Part shown: positions 45,001 to 60,000 of the stretch, piece by piece
How the letters are laid out: the number at the start of each line of letters is the position of its first letter
Position numbering within the stretch: the stretch's first letter is position 1
NCBI GenBank assembly: GCA_039696685.1
Contig: CP155565.1
Span: forward strand, 1,116,001 to 1,180,000
Length of the DNA stretch: 64,000 nucleotides
DNA from: Vibrio sp. CDRSL-10 TSBA
Lineage (GTDB): Bacteria > Pseudomonadota > Gammaproteobacteria > Enterobacterales > Vibrionaceae
Direction: 5' to 3'
Made by a program: the position numbers and the translations under genes
Notes under the pieces: model-generated
The model's database searches: none
What the model saw: the letters and a program-made list of their open reading frames with translations, nothing else
Told to the model about the DNA's origin: nothing

Positions 45001-48000
45001 GTCCATCGTCTGGTTGTCGAGTAAAAAGGTGCGGGTGGTATCAGGTTGGAAAGTGACTTTTACCTTCACACCGGTCATCTGCTCCGGGGCATACGTTGCC
45101 AGCGCCTGTTTAAGACTCACCGGTGCCATCTGCTGATAGCCGGCCAGGCGCGATTCCAACAGCTGCTTTTCCTCGCCACGCGTCCACTGCCAAAGTCCCA
45201 ATTTGACCAACAAGATAAATACAGCCACAGTTAATGCCATCCCCAACCACATTTTCCCCCGCCCGCGCAAAGGAGGCACCATGCTGCCACTGGCTGTGAA
45301 AATCGTTCTGGTCTTACTCTTGCTGTTCATCATTGTTAATCTCGCACGAGCCTTGATCCACATGGTCAGAGAATCAGATGAGAGAGAGAACCAACGCCCG
45401 ATGAGTCACTATCTCGGGCGGCGCCTGATCCTGTCCGCCTGTGTGGTTCTGCTGCTGATCTTCGCTTTGCTAAGTGGCTGGCTGCATCCTAATACCAGCC
45501 CGTACTGACGTACTCCGGAACCGGTCCTCTTTTTTCTGCGGCCCGCCGTTTTAAAGCACGTAAACAAAGACAAACAGACACAGCCACACCACATCCACAA
45601 AGTGCCAGTACCAGCTCCCGGCCTGAAAAGCAAAATGGTCTCTGGGCGTAAAATGATCCTTGGCAATACGACCGAGCAGAACAATGAGAAACAGTGTGCC
45701 CAGACAGACGTGCATGCCATGAAAACCGGTCAGTAGAAAGAAGGTGTTACCGTACACGCCGGATTGCAGAGTGAGCCCCATCTCATGATAGGCATGGGCA
45801 TACTCAACCCCCTGGAAGTAGAGGAAAAAGCCGGCCAGCACTATGGTAATTTCCAGCCATACGATCAAGGCCATGCGCCGGTTACGCTCCAGACTGAGAT
45901 GGGCCATATGTAACGTGACCGATGACGCCAGCAGAATAATGGTATTTTTCAGCGGGATACCCTGCCACGGCATTGCCTGAGTGGTTGTGCCATCAGGTGT
46001 GCTCAGTAATGGCCAGATGGCCTCGAAACCAGGCCACAAGACTTCATGGGTCATCGCATTATTACTGGCTCCGCCCAACCAGGGGACTGCGACCATACGG
46101 GCGTAGAAAAGCGCACCAAAAAAGGCACCAAAAAACATCACTTCCGAAAAAATGAACCAGCTCATTCCCTGACGAAAAGAGCGCGCTATCTGCGCCGAGT
46201 AGAGCCCGGACATCGACTCCATGATCACACTACGAAACCAGCCGGCCAGCATAAACAGCAACACAAAAAAGCCGCCAAACAGAATGATTTTACCAACCAC
46301 GCCTCCGGCGCTGTCACTACCGGCATGCTGCACCGTGATACCCGCTCCGACCGCGAGCAAAAACAGGGCGACGGCCCCCACAATCGGCCAGTGGCTCTGG
46401 GCCGGAACATAATAAGCAGGGCTTTTATTACTCATGATTTGCTCCTTGAGTCACCGCTTGTCCCAAGCGGGCCAGTGATTGTGGATCCGCTTTAGCCGTA
46501 ATGTTGTACAGGGTATAAGACAGAGTCAGGGTGTGAATCGACGCTGGTAAGTCCGGTTCAATGTAAAAAATCAGCGCCATCTCGGCCTCACCTTGTGCTG
46601 CCAGCGGCTGCTGATTGAAACAAAAACACTCGATTTTATTAAAATAACCCGCCCCCAGTCCCGGCGATACCGAGGGCACGGCCTGCCCCACTATCACAGA
46701 TCCCGATACATTGTGGGCATGATAGGCGGTCTGTATTACTTCACCCGGATGCACATCCATATGAGTAACCTGCGGACCAAATGTCCAGGGCATGCCCTGA
46801 GTGATGTGAGCCATAAACTCAACCCGTACGGTGCGTGACATGTCAATCTGCATCCCCTGTGGCTGCACACTGGCCTGATTGCTGGTTTTACCGTTGATGC
46901 CCAGTTGCTCGCACATAATGTCGTACAACGGCACCAGAGCAAACCCGAACCCGAACATCAGACACACCGCCAGCAATAGTTTGAAGGTCAGCTTACGATT
47001 GCGGGTCTCAGAAACAAGGCGCGTTCATACTCTGTTCCCTTAATCCACTTTAGGCGGGGTGGTAAAGGTATGATGTGGTGCCGGACTCGGAACTGTCCAT
47101 TCCAGGCCTTCTGCCCGTTGCCACGGTTTTGCCTCAGCGGCCTTACCACCACGAACGCACTTGATCACCAGCCACAAAAAGATCAGTTGCGACAAACCAA
47201 ATGCAAACCCACCGATAGAAACGATCTGATTCACATCAGCAAACTGAATCGCGTAATCAGGAATCCGGCGCGGCATGCCGGCCAGACCCAGAAAGTGCAT
47301 AGGGAAAAACAGCACGTTGACCGAAATCACCGAGCACCAGAAGTGCCAGCGGCTCAGGCGCTCGTCATACATGTGTCCGGTCCACTTCGGCAACCAGTAA
47401 TAAGCCGCCGCCATAATCGAAAATACCGCGCCCGAGACCAAGACGTAATGAAAGTGTGCCACGACAAAATAGGTATCATGGTACTGGAAGTCAGCCGGAA
47501 CAATCGCCAGCATCAGTCCTGAGAAGCCGCCGATGGTAAACAGCACAATAAAGGCAATGGCAAACAGCATTGGCGTTTCAAACGTGAGCGAGCCATGCCA
47601 CATGGTCGCCACCCAGTTGAATACTTTGACCCCGGTCGGCACTGCAATCAGCATGGTGCAGTACATAAAGAACAGCTCGGCGAAAACCGGCATCCCGGTG
47701 GTGAACATATGGTGGGCCCAGACCAGAAATGACAGCAGTGCAATACTGCTGGTCGCATAGACCATTGAATGATAACCAAAGAGCTTCTTGCCGCTAAATG
47801 CGGGGATTATCGCCGAAATTATACCAAATGACGGTAAAATCATAATGTACACTTCAGGATGGCCAAAGAACCAGAAAATGTGCTGGAACATCACCGGGTC
47901 GCCGCCACCAGCCGCATCGAAGAAGCTGGTTCCGAAGTATTTGTCGGTCAGCACCATGGTCACCGCTCCCGCCAGCACCGGCATCACAGCAATCAGCAGA

Positions 48001-51000
48001 AACGCAGTGATCAGCCAGGTCCAGACAAACATCGGCAGTTTGAACCAGGTCATGCCCGGTGCCCGCATATTGACTATGGTCACAATGACGTTGATCGCGC
48101 CCATAATGGAGCTGATGCCCATAATATGCACCGAAAATACAAACAGTGCCGTGCTGTCCGGCCCGTAGGTAGTCGAAAGCGGCGCATAGAAAGTCCAGCC
48201 AAAATTGGGGCCTCCGCCCTCAGTAAATAACGAAGCAAGCAGGATTAAAAATGCAAATGGCAAAATCCAGAAACTGAGGTTATTCATGCGTGGCAGCGCC
48301 ATGTCCGGTGCGCCGATCATCAGCGGGATCATCCAGTTGGCGAGACCGGTGAAGGCAGGCATCACCGCACCGAACACCATAATCAGACCATGGACTGTGG
48401 TCATCTGATTAAAGAATTCGGGCTCGACTAGCTGCAGACCGGGCTGAAATAATTCTGCCCGGATCACCATCGCCATCGCGCCGCCGGTCAGGAACATGAT
48501 AAAGCTGAACCATAGATAAAGCGTGCCGATGTCTTTATGATTGGTTGAATAAATCCAGCGCGCCAGCCCTGAGGGAGCCGCGTGATGATCATGATCATGA
48601 TCATCCAGCACCGCCGTGCTGTTAGCACGTGTCATATCTGCATCGGCAGCCGGTGCCGATTTTGCGTGCTGTTCGGTCGACGGTTTCATTGCGCCTCCTC
48701 GCCAGTGGCTTGTCCCTGAGTTTTAAACGCGTTGATATCCGATGCCTGAACCGTATCTCCGGTATTATTACCCCAGGCATTACGCTGATAGGTAATCACC
48801 GCTGCCAGTTCCTTATCGCTGAGTTGGTTACCAAAGGCCTGCATTGCCGTGCCGGAACGACCGTTTACCACAACACCAAGATGCTGTTCCAGCGGGCCTG
48901 TCGCAATCGGGCTGCCTTTAATGGCCGGGAAAGCACCGGGAAACCCCATACCGGTCGGTTGGTGGCACACTGAACAGCGCTCAAGATAAATTTTTTCGCC
49001 CAGAACCATCGACTCTTCCAGTGATACGGAGCTCTGTAACGCTTGCTGCGCCTCCGCCCGGGCAGCAGCAATCTGCACTTTTTTGTCCGCCAGCCACGCT
49101 TCGTAGTTCTGTTCCGTCATGGCATGCACCACAATGGGCATAAAACCATGGGCGCGCCCGCACAGTTTCCGCACACTGACCACGGTAAACACCAGGCTTA
49201 TCGATCCGGGTCCAGGCTTCATTGATAAATCCGGGGATGGTGTCTTTTTTGACGGCAAAGTCAGGTACCCACCAGGAATGAATCACATCATCTGAGGTGA
49301 GCAGAAAGCGCACTTTGCGGTTGATGGGCAGCACCAGCGGCTGATCCACTTCCAACAAATAATGCGCGCCTTTCTCTTCATTGCCCTCGATCTGCTGCTG
49401 AGAAGTGGCTAACAGGCTGTAGAACTCGACATCCTGATCGAAATAACTGTAATGCCACTTCCATTGGGAGCCGGTCACTTTAATGGTCAGATCCGACTGT
49501 GAGGTATCTTCCATCGCGATAAGCGTGGTGGAGGCAGGAATCGCCATGCCAATCAGGATAAGTACAGGAATGACGGTCCAAATAATTTCGACTTTAGTAC
49601 TTTCATGGAAATCAGCCGCGACTGCGCCTTTGGATTTACGGTGTTTAAAAATGGCATAGAACATAGCGCCAAACACCACCAAAGCGATGGCGACACAGAT
49701 ATAAAAAATCAGCATGTGCAAATGGTAAACCTTGCCACTGATCTCGGTTACACCTTGTGTCATATTCAGCGAATGTTCAGCAGAAATAGCAGGAGCAGCA
49801 AAACTAATCAGCAATACATCAGTCAGCAGCCACAGGTTGGTCACGAACCTTCTCAAGAGATCTCTCCTTCGCTAAGCCAGGGTAAACTGCGCGTTTCAGG
49901 ATCCACTCCGTGTGAACATCGAACTCAACACGATTTGTTATATTTATGTTAACTAAAGGCTAGTAAGTGTTTCAATTTTGTTCAAGCACGTCGCACGGAA
50001 AGTCTTGCGGTCGGATAAGTAACTGAAAATTTGTCCTAAGATTGCTATAGGTTAGGATGACCATACTGACAGGCGGCTGTTCCATACGCTTGCAGTCGGT
50101 TTAGCGATTGCGCCCTCATAACCGAGAATCAATATCACTTAGACTAAAACCTACAATACATTCAACAAGGTGATCGCCATGATGCAACAAGTCACGCAAT
50201 GGTTAGCAAAAGACCCCGACCCGAAAACGCGCGAAGAAACTGCAACGCCTGATTGATACTCAGGCCACAGAGGAGCTGGCATCTCGCTTTCAAGCGCGCC
50301 TCGAATTCGGTACAGCTGGCCTGCGCGGCAAAGTCGGTTGCGGACCAAACCGGATGAATCGTCTGGTGATTCAGGAAACCGCCACCGGACTGGGTGAATA
50401 CCTCATCAAACAAGTCGATAATGCCAAGATGCGTGGTGTGGTCGTCGGTTACGACGGACGCCCTGATTCAGAGCAATTTGCCCATGATACCGCTGCGGTG
50501 CTGACTGCCCTTGGCGTCAAAGTGTATCTGACCCATAAAGTCGCGCCGACGCCTGTCGTTGCATTCGGGGTCAAACATTTCAAAGCTGCCGCTGCCGTGG
50601 TCGTTACTGCCAGTCATAACCCGCCAGAGTATAATGGCTTTAAGGTTTACTGGGAGAATGGCGCGCAAATCATACCGCCTCATGATGGTGGTATCGCCGC
50701 TGAAATAGAGCTGGCTGCAACCCGTGCCGTCCCGTTGATGGCACTGGATGATGCCCATCAGGTCGGCCTTCTGGAGTGGTTAGATGATGCCTACTACCAG
50801 ACCTATCGCCGCACTCTGGAAAGCAGTAAGTTACTCAACAATCATACGAATCCGCAAAGTATTACCCTGGCCTATACCGCCATGCACGGCGTTGGCGCGG
50901 ACATGGCAGAAAGCCTGTTGCGTGATGCCGGATTTAAAAATGTTCTGAGCGTCGCGGAGCAACGTGAGCCGGACGGCCGCTTCCCGACCGTCAACTTCCC

Positions 51001-54000
51001 CAACCCTGAAGAAGCCGGTGCGATGGATATGGTGATCGCCCTGGCCGATTCTATCGAGGCCGAACTGGCCTGCGCCAACGATCCTGATGCCGACCGCTTT
51101 GCCGTCGCAGTACGCCGCAGCGATGGCGAGTATCAGATGCTGACCGGCGATCAGGTCGGGACGCTGTTCGCCGAATACCTGCTCACCCATACTGATGCCA
51201 GCAAGCAGTTGGTCGGTAATACCATCGTCTCCTCCAGCCTGCTGGGCAAAATTGCAGCGGCGCATGGCGCACAATATTACCAGACCCTGACCGGTTTCAA
51301 ATGGCTGACCAATGTCGCGATGCAGCAGCAAAGCCCGCAGCATCAGTTCCTGTTTGCTTATGAAGAAGCGCTGGGTTATACCCTGGGACAAACCGTGTGG
51401 GACAAAGACGGCCTGTCAGCACTGGTGGGATTTGCCCAGCTTGCCGCCGAGCTTTACAGTGAGGGCAAAACCATCTGGGATCAGCTCGAAGCCATCTATC
51501 GCCAGCACGGCCTGTACGTCACCGCTCAGTGCAGTATCGCGCTCGATCCAACTCAGCCAGCCGTCGGTGACAGACTACGTGCCGAGCCTCCGCACGAGAT
51601 TGCCGGCCGGGTGGTGACTGAGATGGACGATCTGAAGTCGTCAATACGCTATCTGGCTGATGGCATCACAGAAAAGATCGACCTGCCAGCCAGTGACGTG
51701 CTGATTTATCATCTCGAAGGAGGCGCGCGCGTCATCGTCAGACCTTCCGGTACAGAACCGAAACTGAAATGTTACTACGAGGTGATTGGCAGCTTCTCTC
51801 ACAACGAGAGCTATGCCAGTGCTCAGGAGCGGGCCGATGAACAGCTCTCGCTGCTAATGAGTGAACATCAGCACAGCCTGAGCTGAGCCCTTAACGACAA
51901 AGCCCTGCCAGATAGGCCTGTCTTTCCTACACAAATCCCTCGATGAAAGTTGAGGGATTTTTTTTTGAATTTTTGTCGATTTTTATGATCTCAACAAAAA
52001 ACAAAGTGTTGAGGTAAAGTATGGTGTTTTTAACAGATGCAGAGCAATGGGCGACTGAGACTTTTTCACAAGCTAATCTCGGAGATCTTAGACGAACCAA
52101 ACGTTTAGTTAAACTCACCGCATCTCTTGCTAATCACGTAGGGCAGTCTATTGTGCAATCTTTAAAATCTCCTTCTGACATTGAAGCCGCTTACCGTTTT
52201 ACCCGCAATCACGCTATTGACTCTCAATCGATTGCAGAAGCAGGCTTTGCCGCAACGGCCGAACTGGCTCAATCTTATGACTGTCTACTGGCTTTGGAAG
52301 ATACAACCTCACTGGACTTTACCCATCGAACCGTCAGGGATGAAATGGGATATACCACCTCTAGGAAAAGCGCCAAAGGCATGCATGCTCACTCCGTGTT
52401 GCTGTTTGCTCCCGAGGAGAAGCAGGTTGTGGGGTTGATTGAGCAGGAGCGCTGGATAAGGGACATGAGCTTATATGGAAAGAAAGCTCAGCGAGGTAAC
52501 CGAGCCTATGAAGAGAAGGAAAGCTTTAAATGGGAACGTGCGTCGAGAGCCATGGAAAAACGTCTCGGCTCAGTGATAGACAAGGTTATCTCCGTCTGTG
52601 ACAGAGAAGCCGACATCATTGAATACCTGACCTATAAAATGACCAACCGACAACGCTTTGTCGTCCGATCGATGCAAAGCCGGTGCATCGAAGAGAGTAC
52701 AGACAAGCTGTACTCATTTAGTGATGCCTTACAGCCCGCAGATGAAAGAAAAGTTCAGGTTAAGCAACGAGGAGGACGTAAAGCTCGAGAGGCTATCTGC
52801 GAAGTTCGATATGCCCCAATCACCATCAAAATGCCAGCAAACAAACGAGGTGAACCCGTCTCATTGTACTATGTGGGCTGTCAGGAAACGAATCACGAGC
52901 AGGCCCTTTGCTGGCATATTCTCACGTCAGAGCCAGTGTTGAGTAAAGAGGATGCTAAGCGTATCTTGGATTACTATGAAAAACGCTGGTTGATTGAGGA
53001 GTTCCACAAAGCCTGGAAAAGCGGAGGAACACAGGTTGAGGAGCTCCGTATGCAAAATAAAGAGAATTTAGAAAAGATGGTCGTCATCCTAGCGTTCATA
53101 GCCGTTCGTGTTCATCAACTGCGTTATCTTGGTCTGAACAAAAAAGAAGCGGAAAAACAGAGTTGTGAAACGCTCTTGAGTCCGGTTGCTTGGAAGCTAC
53201 TTTGGTCAAAACAGGAAAAGACGCGCCCCCCTAAAAGAGCACCAAGTGTGTACTGGGCATACATCAATCTCGGCAAGCTCGCGGGATGGTATGACTCGAA
53301 ACGTAATGGTCGTGTGGGCTGGGAGCGGTTATGGGAAGGATGGTTCTTATTACAAACCATCCTTGAAGGTTATCTGTTAGCCAAGTCTCTTGACCTATGA
53401 GATGTGATCAAGAGACAGGCCAGATAGGCAGGGCTTTGCTCTTGGTATCGGGTATCTGGTATTAGACCAGGCACCGGTTATACCAAAACATCCAGCATGC
53501 TGGCATCGTACTCTTGCAGCGGCTGGGCATCACGAACCAGTTCAACATAGTTCGGATTAGCAATAAACGGACGACCAATCGCCACTAACTCGAACTTGCC
53601 CTGTTCTATCGCTTGTGCACTGCTTTGTGCCGTAAAGCCGCCAGATGCCATCAGCGTACCTGAATAGTGTTTGCGCATATACGCAGAGACTTTGCCATCC
53701 AGATAATCAAACTCCATGCTGTCGTCAAACATGCCTTCATGCAGATAAGCCAGTTCACGCTTGCCAAGCTCAGCCAGCAGGTAATCGAACACAGCACGGT
53801 CACGGGCATCCGGGCTGATATGGGCATACGCACCCGGCGACAAACGCAGACCAGTACGCTCACCGCCGATACGAGCGATGATGGCATCAATAACCGCCAG
53901 AGGGAAACGCGCCATATTCTCCGGCGTCTGACCAAATTCATCCTCACGCTGGTTGGTATCAAAGTGCAGGAACTGATCAAGCAAATAGCCGTTAGCACCG

Positions 54001-57000
54001 TGAATTTCCACACCGTCAAAACCCGCCACAATCGCGTTTTCCGCTGCGGTCACATAATCTTCGATCAGTTGCTCAATCTCTTCTTTACTGGCGGCTTTCG
54101 GTACCACATAAGTCAGATCACGACGACGCGGGACAGTGCCGTCAAACGCAAGCGCAGACGGGCCAATCACCTCACCACCACCAAAAAACTCAGGATGAGC
54201 CACACGGCCGGTGTGCCATAGCTGGGCGAAAATTTTTCCGCCACGATCATGCACCGCCTGAGTCACTTTAGTCCATCCTGCGATCTGCTCATCGCTGAAT
54301 AGTCCCGGGGTATCCGGATAGCCCTGACCATCCGGGCGAATAATGGTAGCTTCAGAAATAATCAAACCAGCGTCAGCGCGGCGCGCGTAATAGGCTGCCA
54401 TTTCGTCAGTTGGTACCAGACCGGCTGCGGCCATACAACGTGTCAGCGGCGCCATCACAATGCGGTTGCTTAAAGTGATCTGCTCATTGAGAACATAAGG
54501 TTGAAACAATAAATCGGTCATGGAACTGTCCTGCTATTTGAATGCTTACTTTACTTGCGTGCCACTATGCTAGATCAAATTTGAATGATCATTCAAGATA
54601 TATTTTGAATGACCGTTCAAGATACTTTGTCAGCCTGACAAATTCAGAGTAGAATCAGCCTATCCACCCCAGCTGAGAGACGTTGTGCGCGTAGCCGAAT
54701 TTAACCGAGAGCAGGTATTACGTTCTGCGATGTATGAATTTATGTCGAAGGGCTTTAATAAAACCAGCATGCAAGATCTAAAAAAAGCCACCGGACTGCA
54801 TCCGGGGTCGATTTATTGCGCTTTCGAAAATAAACGTGGCTTACTGCTCGCCGCTCTTGAACAATACGCCAGTGAACGCGAAGCAGAATTCAACGCTATT
54901 TTTGCCGCTCAGCCAAGTGTCATGGACGGTTTGAAAAGCTATTTCTGTATGGTCATCGACGAGTGTGCCCAGGACACGGTCAAAGATTGTCTGCTGCAAA
55001 AAGCGCAAAGTGAGTTATCACAGCAGGATGATGAAGTGGAATCCGTCATTCGTGACACGCTCAATATCTGGAAACTGGGTCTGCGCGATCAATTGCAAGT
55101 CGCTCGTCAGCGGGGCGAGATCAGTCCGGAATCGGATTGCGATTTTCTGGCTGATTATCTGGTGATGGGAATCTATGGATTGCGCACCTTTGCGCACGCT
55201 AAACCGAAAAAAGAATTGCTGTGTAAGATGGCTGAACAGCTGCTGGCAACCATCAAAATCCAGTAAATTAACCACTAAAATATTCGTATTGCCAAGGCAC
55301 ATCCTGTGCCGGATTATCCGTGGCGTATGGATCTCATTGGTTTAAAGCAAGCCGTCACTCAGCATCCAGCCCGCCAGCAGCAAAAAGATAACACCCATCA
55401 CTTTATGCTGATAAGTGCGAAAACGGCGACTGTCCAGCAGCGGACGACCAAACATCCCGACGGCAGCAACCAGCAGCAGATTAAATGCTAATCCCAGACA
55501 ATTAAGCAGCAGGCCAAGACTCAGCATCTGCTGGGCTGAACTGGCAGCAATGTTGGACGATACAAACTGGGGTAAAAACATCACAAAAAACAGCAACGCC
55601 TTAGGATTGAGCAGGTTACTGACCAAGGCTCGCTGATAGAACGTGGTCGCCAGCTGATGTTTATCGTCCAGTTGCGGAGCCTGTTCGGCCCGGGCTCTAA
55701 GACAATCCACACCCAGTTTAAGCAAATACGCTCCCCCTAACAGATGCAGTACGCTTAACGCTAACGGGCTGACGGCAATCAGTGCCGACACGCCTAACGC
55801 AGCCAGCAAAGTCAGAATAATGCCTGAGGTGGCATTACCCAGGCTGGCAAACACACCGACTTTTTTTCCATAGCTGAGGCTGGAACTGGCAATCAGCAGC
55901 ATATCAGGCCCGGGCAGAAGTAACAGCGCAATCACAGCGGTCAGATACACCGGCAGCACAGTCGAATCAATCATAGTTATCATGTTGTCAAAATTAAAAG
56001 GCGGCGGATCTTATATTAATGATAAACATAAAAACAACACCATTAACTGATAAATTTAATTTATAAAGACAATAGTTTCATATGAACCATTAAGAGCAAT
56101 TTTGTACAAAAATTCTGTCCGGTGATGCAGTAGACTGGTGAATCCTGTCATTACGAGGCCACGATGAATAAGCCACACGACGAACGCAGTAAAGAAAGCG
56201 CCCGCTTTCAGAGAGCAGATGAGTTGGGCAGTATCGAACTGCTTGATGCTGAATATCATAAGCAGAATTTCTCCCGGCACAGTCACGAAGGGTTCACGGT
56301 GGGCGTCATTGAGCGTGGGGCGCAGCGGTTTTATCGCACCGGCGGAGAACACGTTGCTCCGCAGGACAGCATTATTCTGGTTAACGCCGACGAAGTACAC
56401 ACCGGCCATTCAGCCGTGGAAGGTGGCTGGGCTTATCGGGCGATGTACCCTCTGCCAGAACAGTTTGCCACCATAGCCCGTGAAATGGGCGCCAACCGAT
56501 ACGGCTCACCCTATTTCCCCAGTGCCGTGGTCAACGATGCCGACCTCGCTAATCAGTTTCGTCTGGTGTTTGATACTCTGCAGCACTCAGAGAAACCGCC
56601 TGTTGCGCGAAACGCTGATCTACGCCAGCTTGGTAAAACTGATGACCCGGCATGGTAAACACGCACCTAAGGCGCGTGATACGGGCAAACTGCAGCAACA
56701 GCTTAAAGTGGTCAAAGAATTTCTGGATGACTTTCCGCAAGCCGATGTATCCTTGGATGCATTAGCCCAGTTGGCTGGTATCAGCGCGTTTCATTTAGTC
56801 CGGGCATTTCAGAAAATGTTTGGCCTGCCACCACACGCTTATCAGATTCAGTCGCGTTTACGCTACGCCAAAACCCTGCTGCGTGCTGGTCACTCGATTG
56901 CCGATACCGCTCAGCAGTGTGGTTTTCACGACCAAAGTCATCTGCACCGCCATTTTAAACGTGCCATGGGCATCACCCCGCGCCAGTATTTGCAAAGCTG

Positions 57001-60000
57001 AGCAATTTCATCCAAGTTTTTCTCTGTTCCATATGGCTAACTGAGATCAGTAAACACCACCTGTTACGCTGCATTACGCAGCCAAATCAGTATAATGTCG
57101 CCTTCACAATCAGGATGATTTATGAGTAGTTCCGTTTTGTCACATGCCAGCCCCAATCCTTCACACGCCCGCCTGTTCTGGCAGGGCACTGTTGCCATGC
57201 TTCCGCTCAGTGTGGCGGTGTTGCCCTGGGGCCTGTTGGCCGGTTCGTTCGCCATTGATGCCGGCCTCAATCCGCTCGAAAGCCAGGCCCTGTCAGCGAT
57301 TTTGTTTGCAGGTTCGGCGCAATTGGTGGCTACCGGCATGTTTAAAGCGGGCGCAGGTCTGCTGACCATGCTGATCACCACCCTGTTTATCACCTCACGT
57401 CACTTGCTGTATAGCATTTCAATGCGCAGCAAAATCAGTCCGTTACCGACCCGATGGCGCTTAATTCTCGGCTTTTTGCTCACCGACGAGTTATTTGCTT
57501 TGTGCGGACAACAAAATGAACAGCAATTTAATCGCTGGTATGCACTCGGCGCAGGTCTGAGCTTCTATCTGTGCTGGAATCTGGCCACGCTGGCAGGTAT
57601 CGTTGCCGGCAGTTACATCCCGGCGCTGACTGATCTCGGTCTGGAGTTTGCGGTCGCCGCCACTTTTATCGCGATTGTGGTACCTAATATCAAAAGTGTG
57701 CCGGTTCTGGTGTCTGTGATAGTGGCCTTGGTGCTGTCGGTAACCCTGAATGTATTGCAGATTGAAGGCAGCCTGATGATTGCCAGTATCGGGGCCATGC
57801 TGGCCGGTTTTGCCACTGAACAACTTTTACCACGAAACAACTAATGGGAGGCCGCGCATGATCCTGCTTTCAATCCTCGCCATGACGGCTTTGGTGTTTG
57901 TCAGTCGCTACGTTTTTCTCGAACCCAGGCTGCCGCTGCGCCTCAGTCCGCGTCTGCAGCGTCTGCTCAGCTACTCGGGCCCGGCGGTTCTGACTGCAAT
58001 TTGGGCTCCTATCGTTTTTACTCATGAGCACACACTGTGGCTAGGCCAGAACAATCCTTATCTGTGGGCGGCGGCACTGGCTGTCCTGCTGGCCTGGAAA
58101 ACGAAAAATGTTCTGCTCACCACCGTACTGAGTATGGTTGTCTTTCTGCTGCTTAATCTGGTGGTCTTTGCCGCTTAGCCAGCAGCGAAAGCCAATCAGA
58201 GCCAGCGACAAACAAAAAACCACCGCAAAGCGGTGGTTTCAATCAACACTGACATCTTCTACTGCTATTCACTGACATAGCAGTTGTTCTGCTCTGTTGC
58301 TACGCAGTTACTCAGCAACCCATTCAATTTCCATCAAGGTTGTATCAGCGCATTTCAGGCGCGCCAGAAACAGGTCATCTTTATGCACCACCCCAACTCC
58401 GGACGGCGTGCCCGTCATCACGATGTCTCCATCGGCTAACGTGGTGTAGGATTGCAGGTCATCCAGAATCACGTCGGGTTTGAACATCATCTGACTCACA
58501 CCACCGCACTGAACTCGCACGCAGTTAATATACAGCTCCAGTGAGAGTTGTCCGATGTCCAGGCCTTGCAAAGAGATAAACCGACTCAGAAACCGCAGAA
58601 CCATCAAAGGCTTTGGCCCTTTCCCACGGCAACTGTTTACCTTTCAGCTGTGACTGAAGCTCACGTTTAGTCAGATCCAGCCCCAGACCGACAGCGCTAA
58701 AGCGGCCATTTTCGACCACAAAACAGATCTCCGTTTCATAATGGAGAGGTTCCTGATGAAACGCATGCAGAGTGCTGGAAATACTGCTGTTGGGCTTATT
58801 AAACACCACCATCTGGTCCGGAATGACGTTGTTGAGTTCTTTCACATGCTCAACATAATTACGCCCGACACAAACCACTTTTGACGGACAGACCAGCCTC
58901 TCATCAACACGAACCGAATTCATCTCTCTTCCTTGAACTATGGTGAAAGGAAAAGTGTACCGGATCCTGCAACCACTCCCATCAAATTCTGTCGATGCGA
59001 TGTCAAAATTAAGATCTGCCGCCCACTCTTAATTCGCAACCTTGCCGATGATTTTTTCACATAACTGCTTGAGCTGGACCAGTTCTTCAACCTCCAGGTC
59101 AAATTTGCACATCATCGCGGCAGGCACTGTCAGTGCCTGCTCACGCAGGCTTTGTCCTTTTTCGGTCAGGCATAATTCACGCGCCCGTTCATCAGTCGCG
59201 CTGCGACGACGCTCCAGTAAACCTTTCCCTTCCAGGCGTTTAAGCAGCGGCGTTAAGGTCCCTGAATCAAGATAAAGTTTTTCACCCAGCGTTTTTACGC
59301 TGATCCCATTTTGCTGCCATAGCACCATCATCACCAGATACTGAACATAAGTCAGATCCAGGGCGTCGAGCAGTGGTCGGTAAGCCCTCACTACCGCATT
59401 AGCCGCGCTATACAGAGGGAAACAGAGCTGATTATCCAGCAACAACATCTCGTCACTACTGGCAGGGAAATCAGTTTGAGAGGAACGGCAATCACTCATT
59501 TTTATCACTCACAATTAAATTGCGCACAATATACTTGCCTTATGAGCAAAGATCGATCTAATATTGCTTACAATTAAATTGCACACAACTTAAATTACCC
59601 TACGAGGAGAAGCAACATGAGTGCTCTATACACAACCAAAGCCACCGCATCAGCTGGTCGTAACGGCAAAGTCAGTACTGATGACGGATTACTGACCCTG
59701 GATTTAAGCTACCCGAAAGAGATGGGCGGCACTGGATCTGCAACCAATCCGGAGCAATTATTTGCCGCAGGTTATGCAGCCTGTTTTTCCAACGCGATTT
59801 TACACGTCGCAAGAGAAGCCAAAATCAGCCTCAAATCGGCCCCGGTCAGCGCGGAAGTCGGTATTGTTCAGAACGAGAACGGCGGTTTCGCTTTAACGGT
59901 AAATTTAGCGGCAACATTGGAACTACCGGAGCAACAGGCAGTCGAACTGGTAACGAAATCACACCAGATTTGCCCTTACTCCAATGCAACCCGCGGCAAC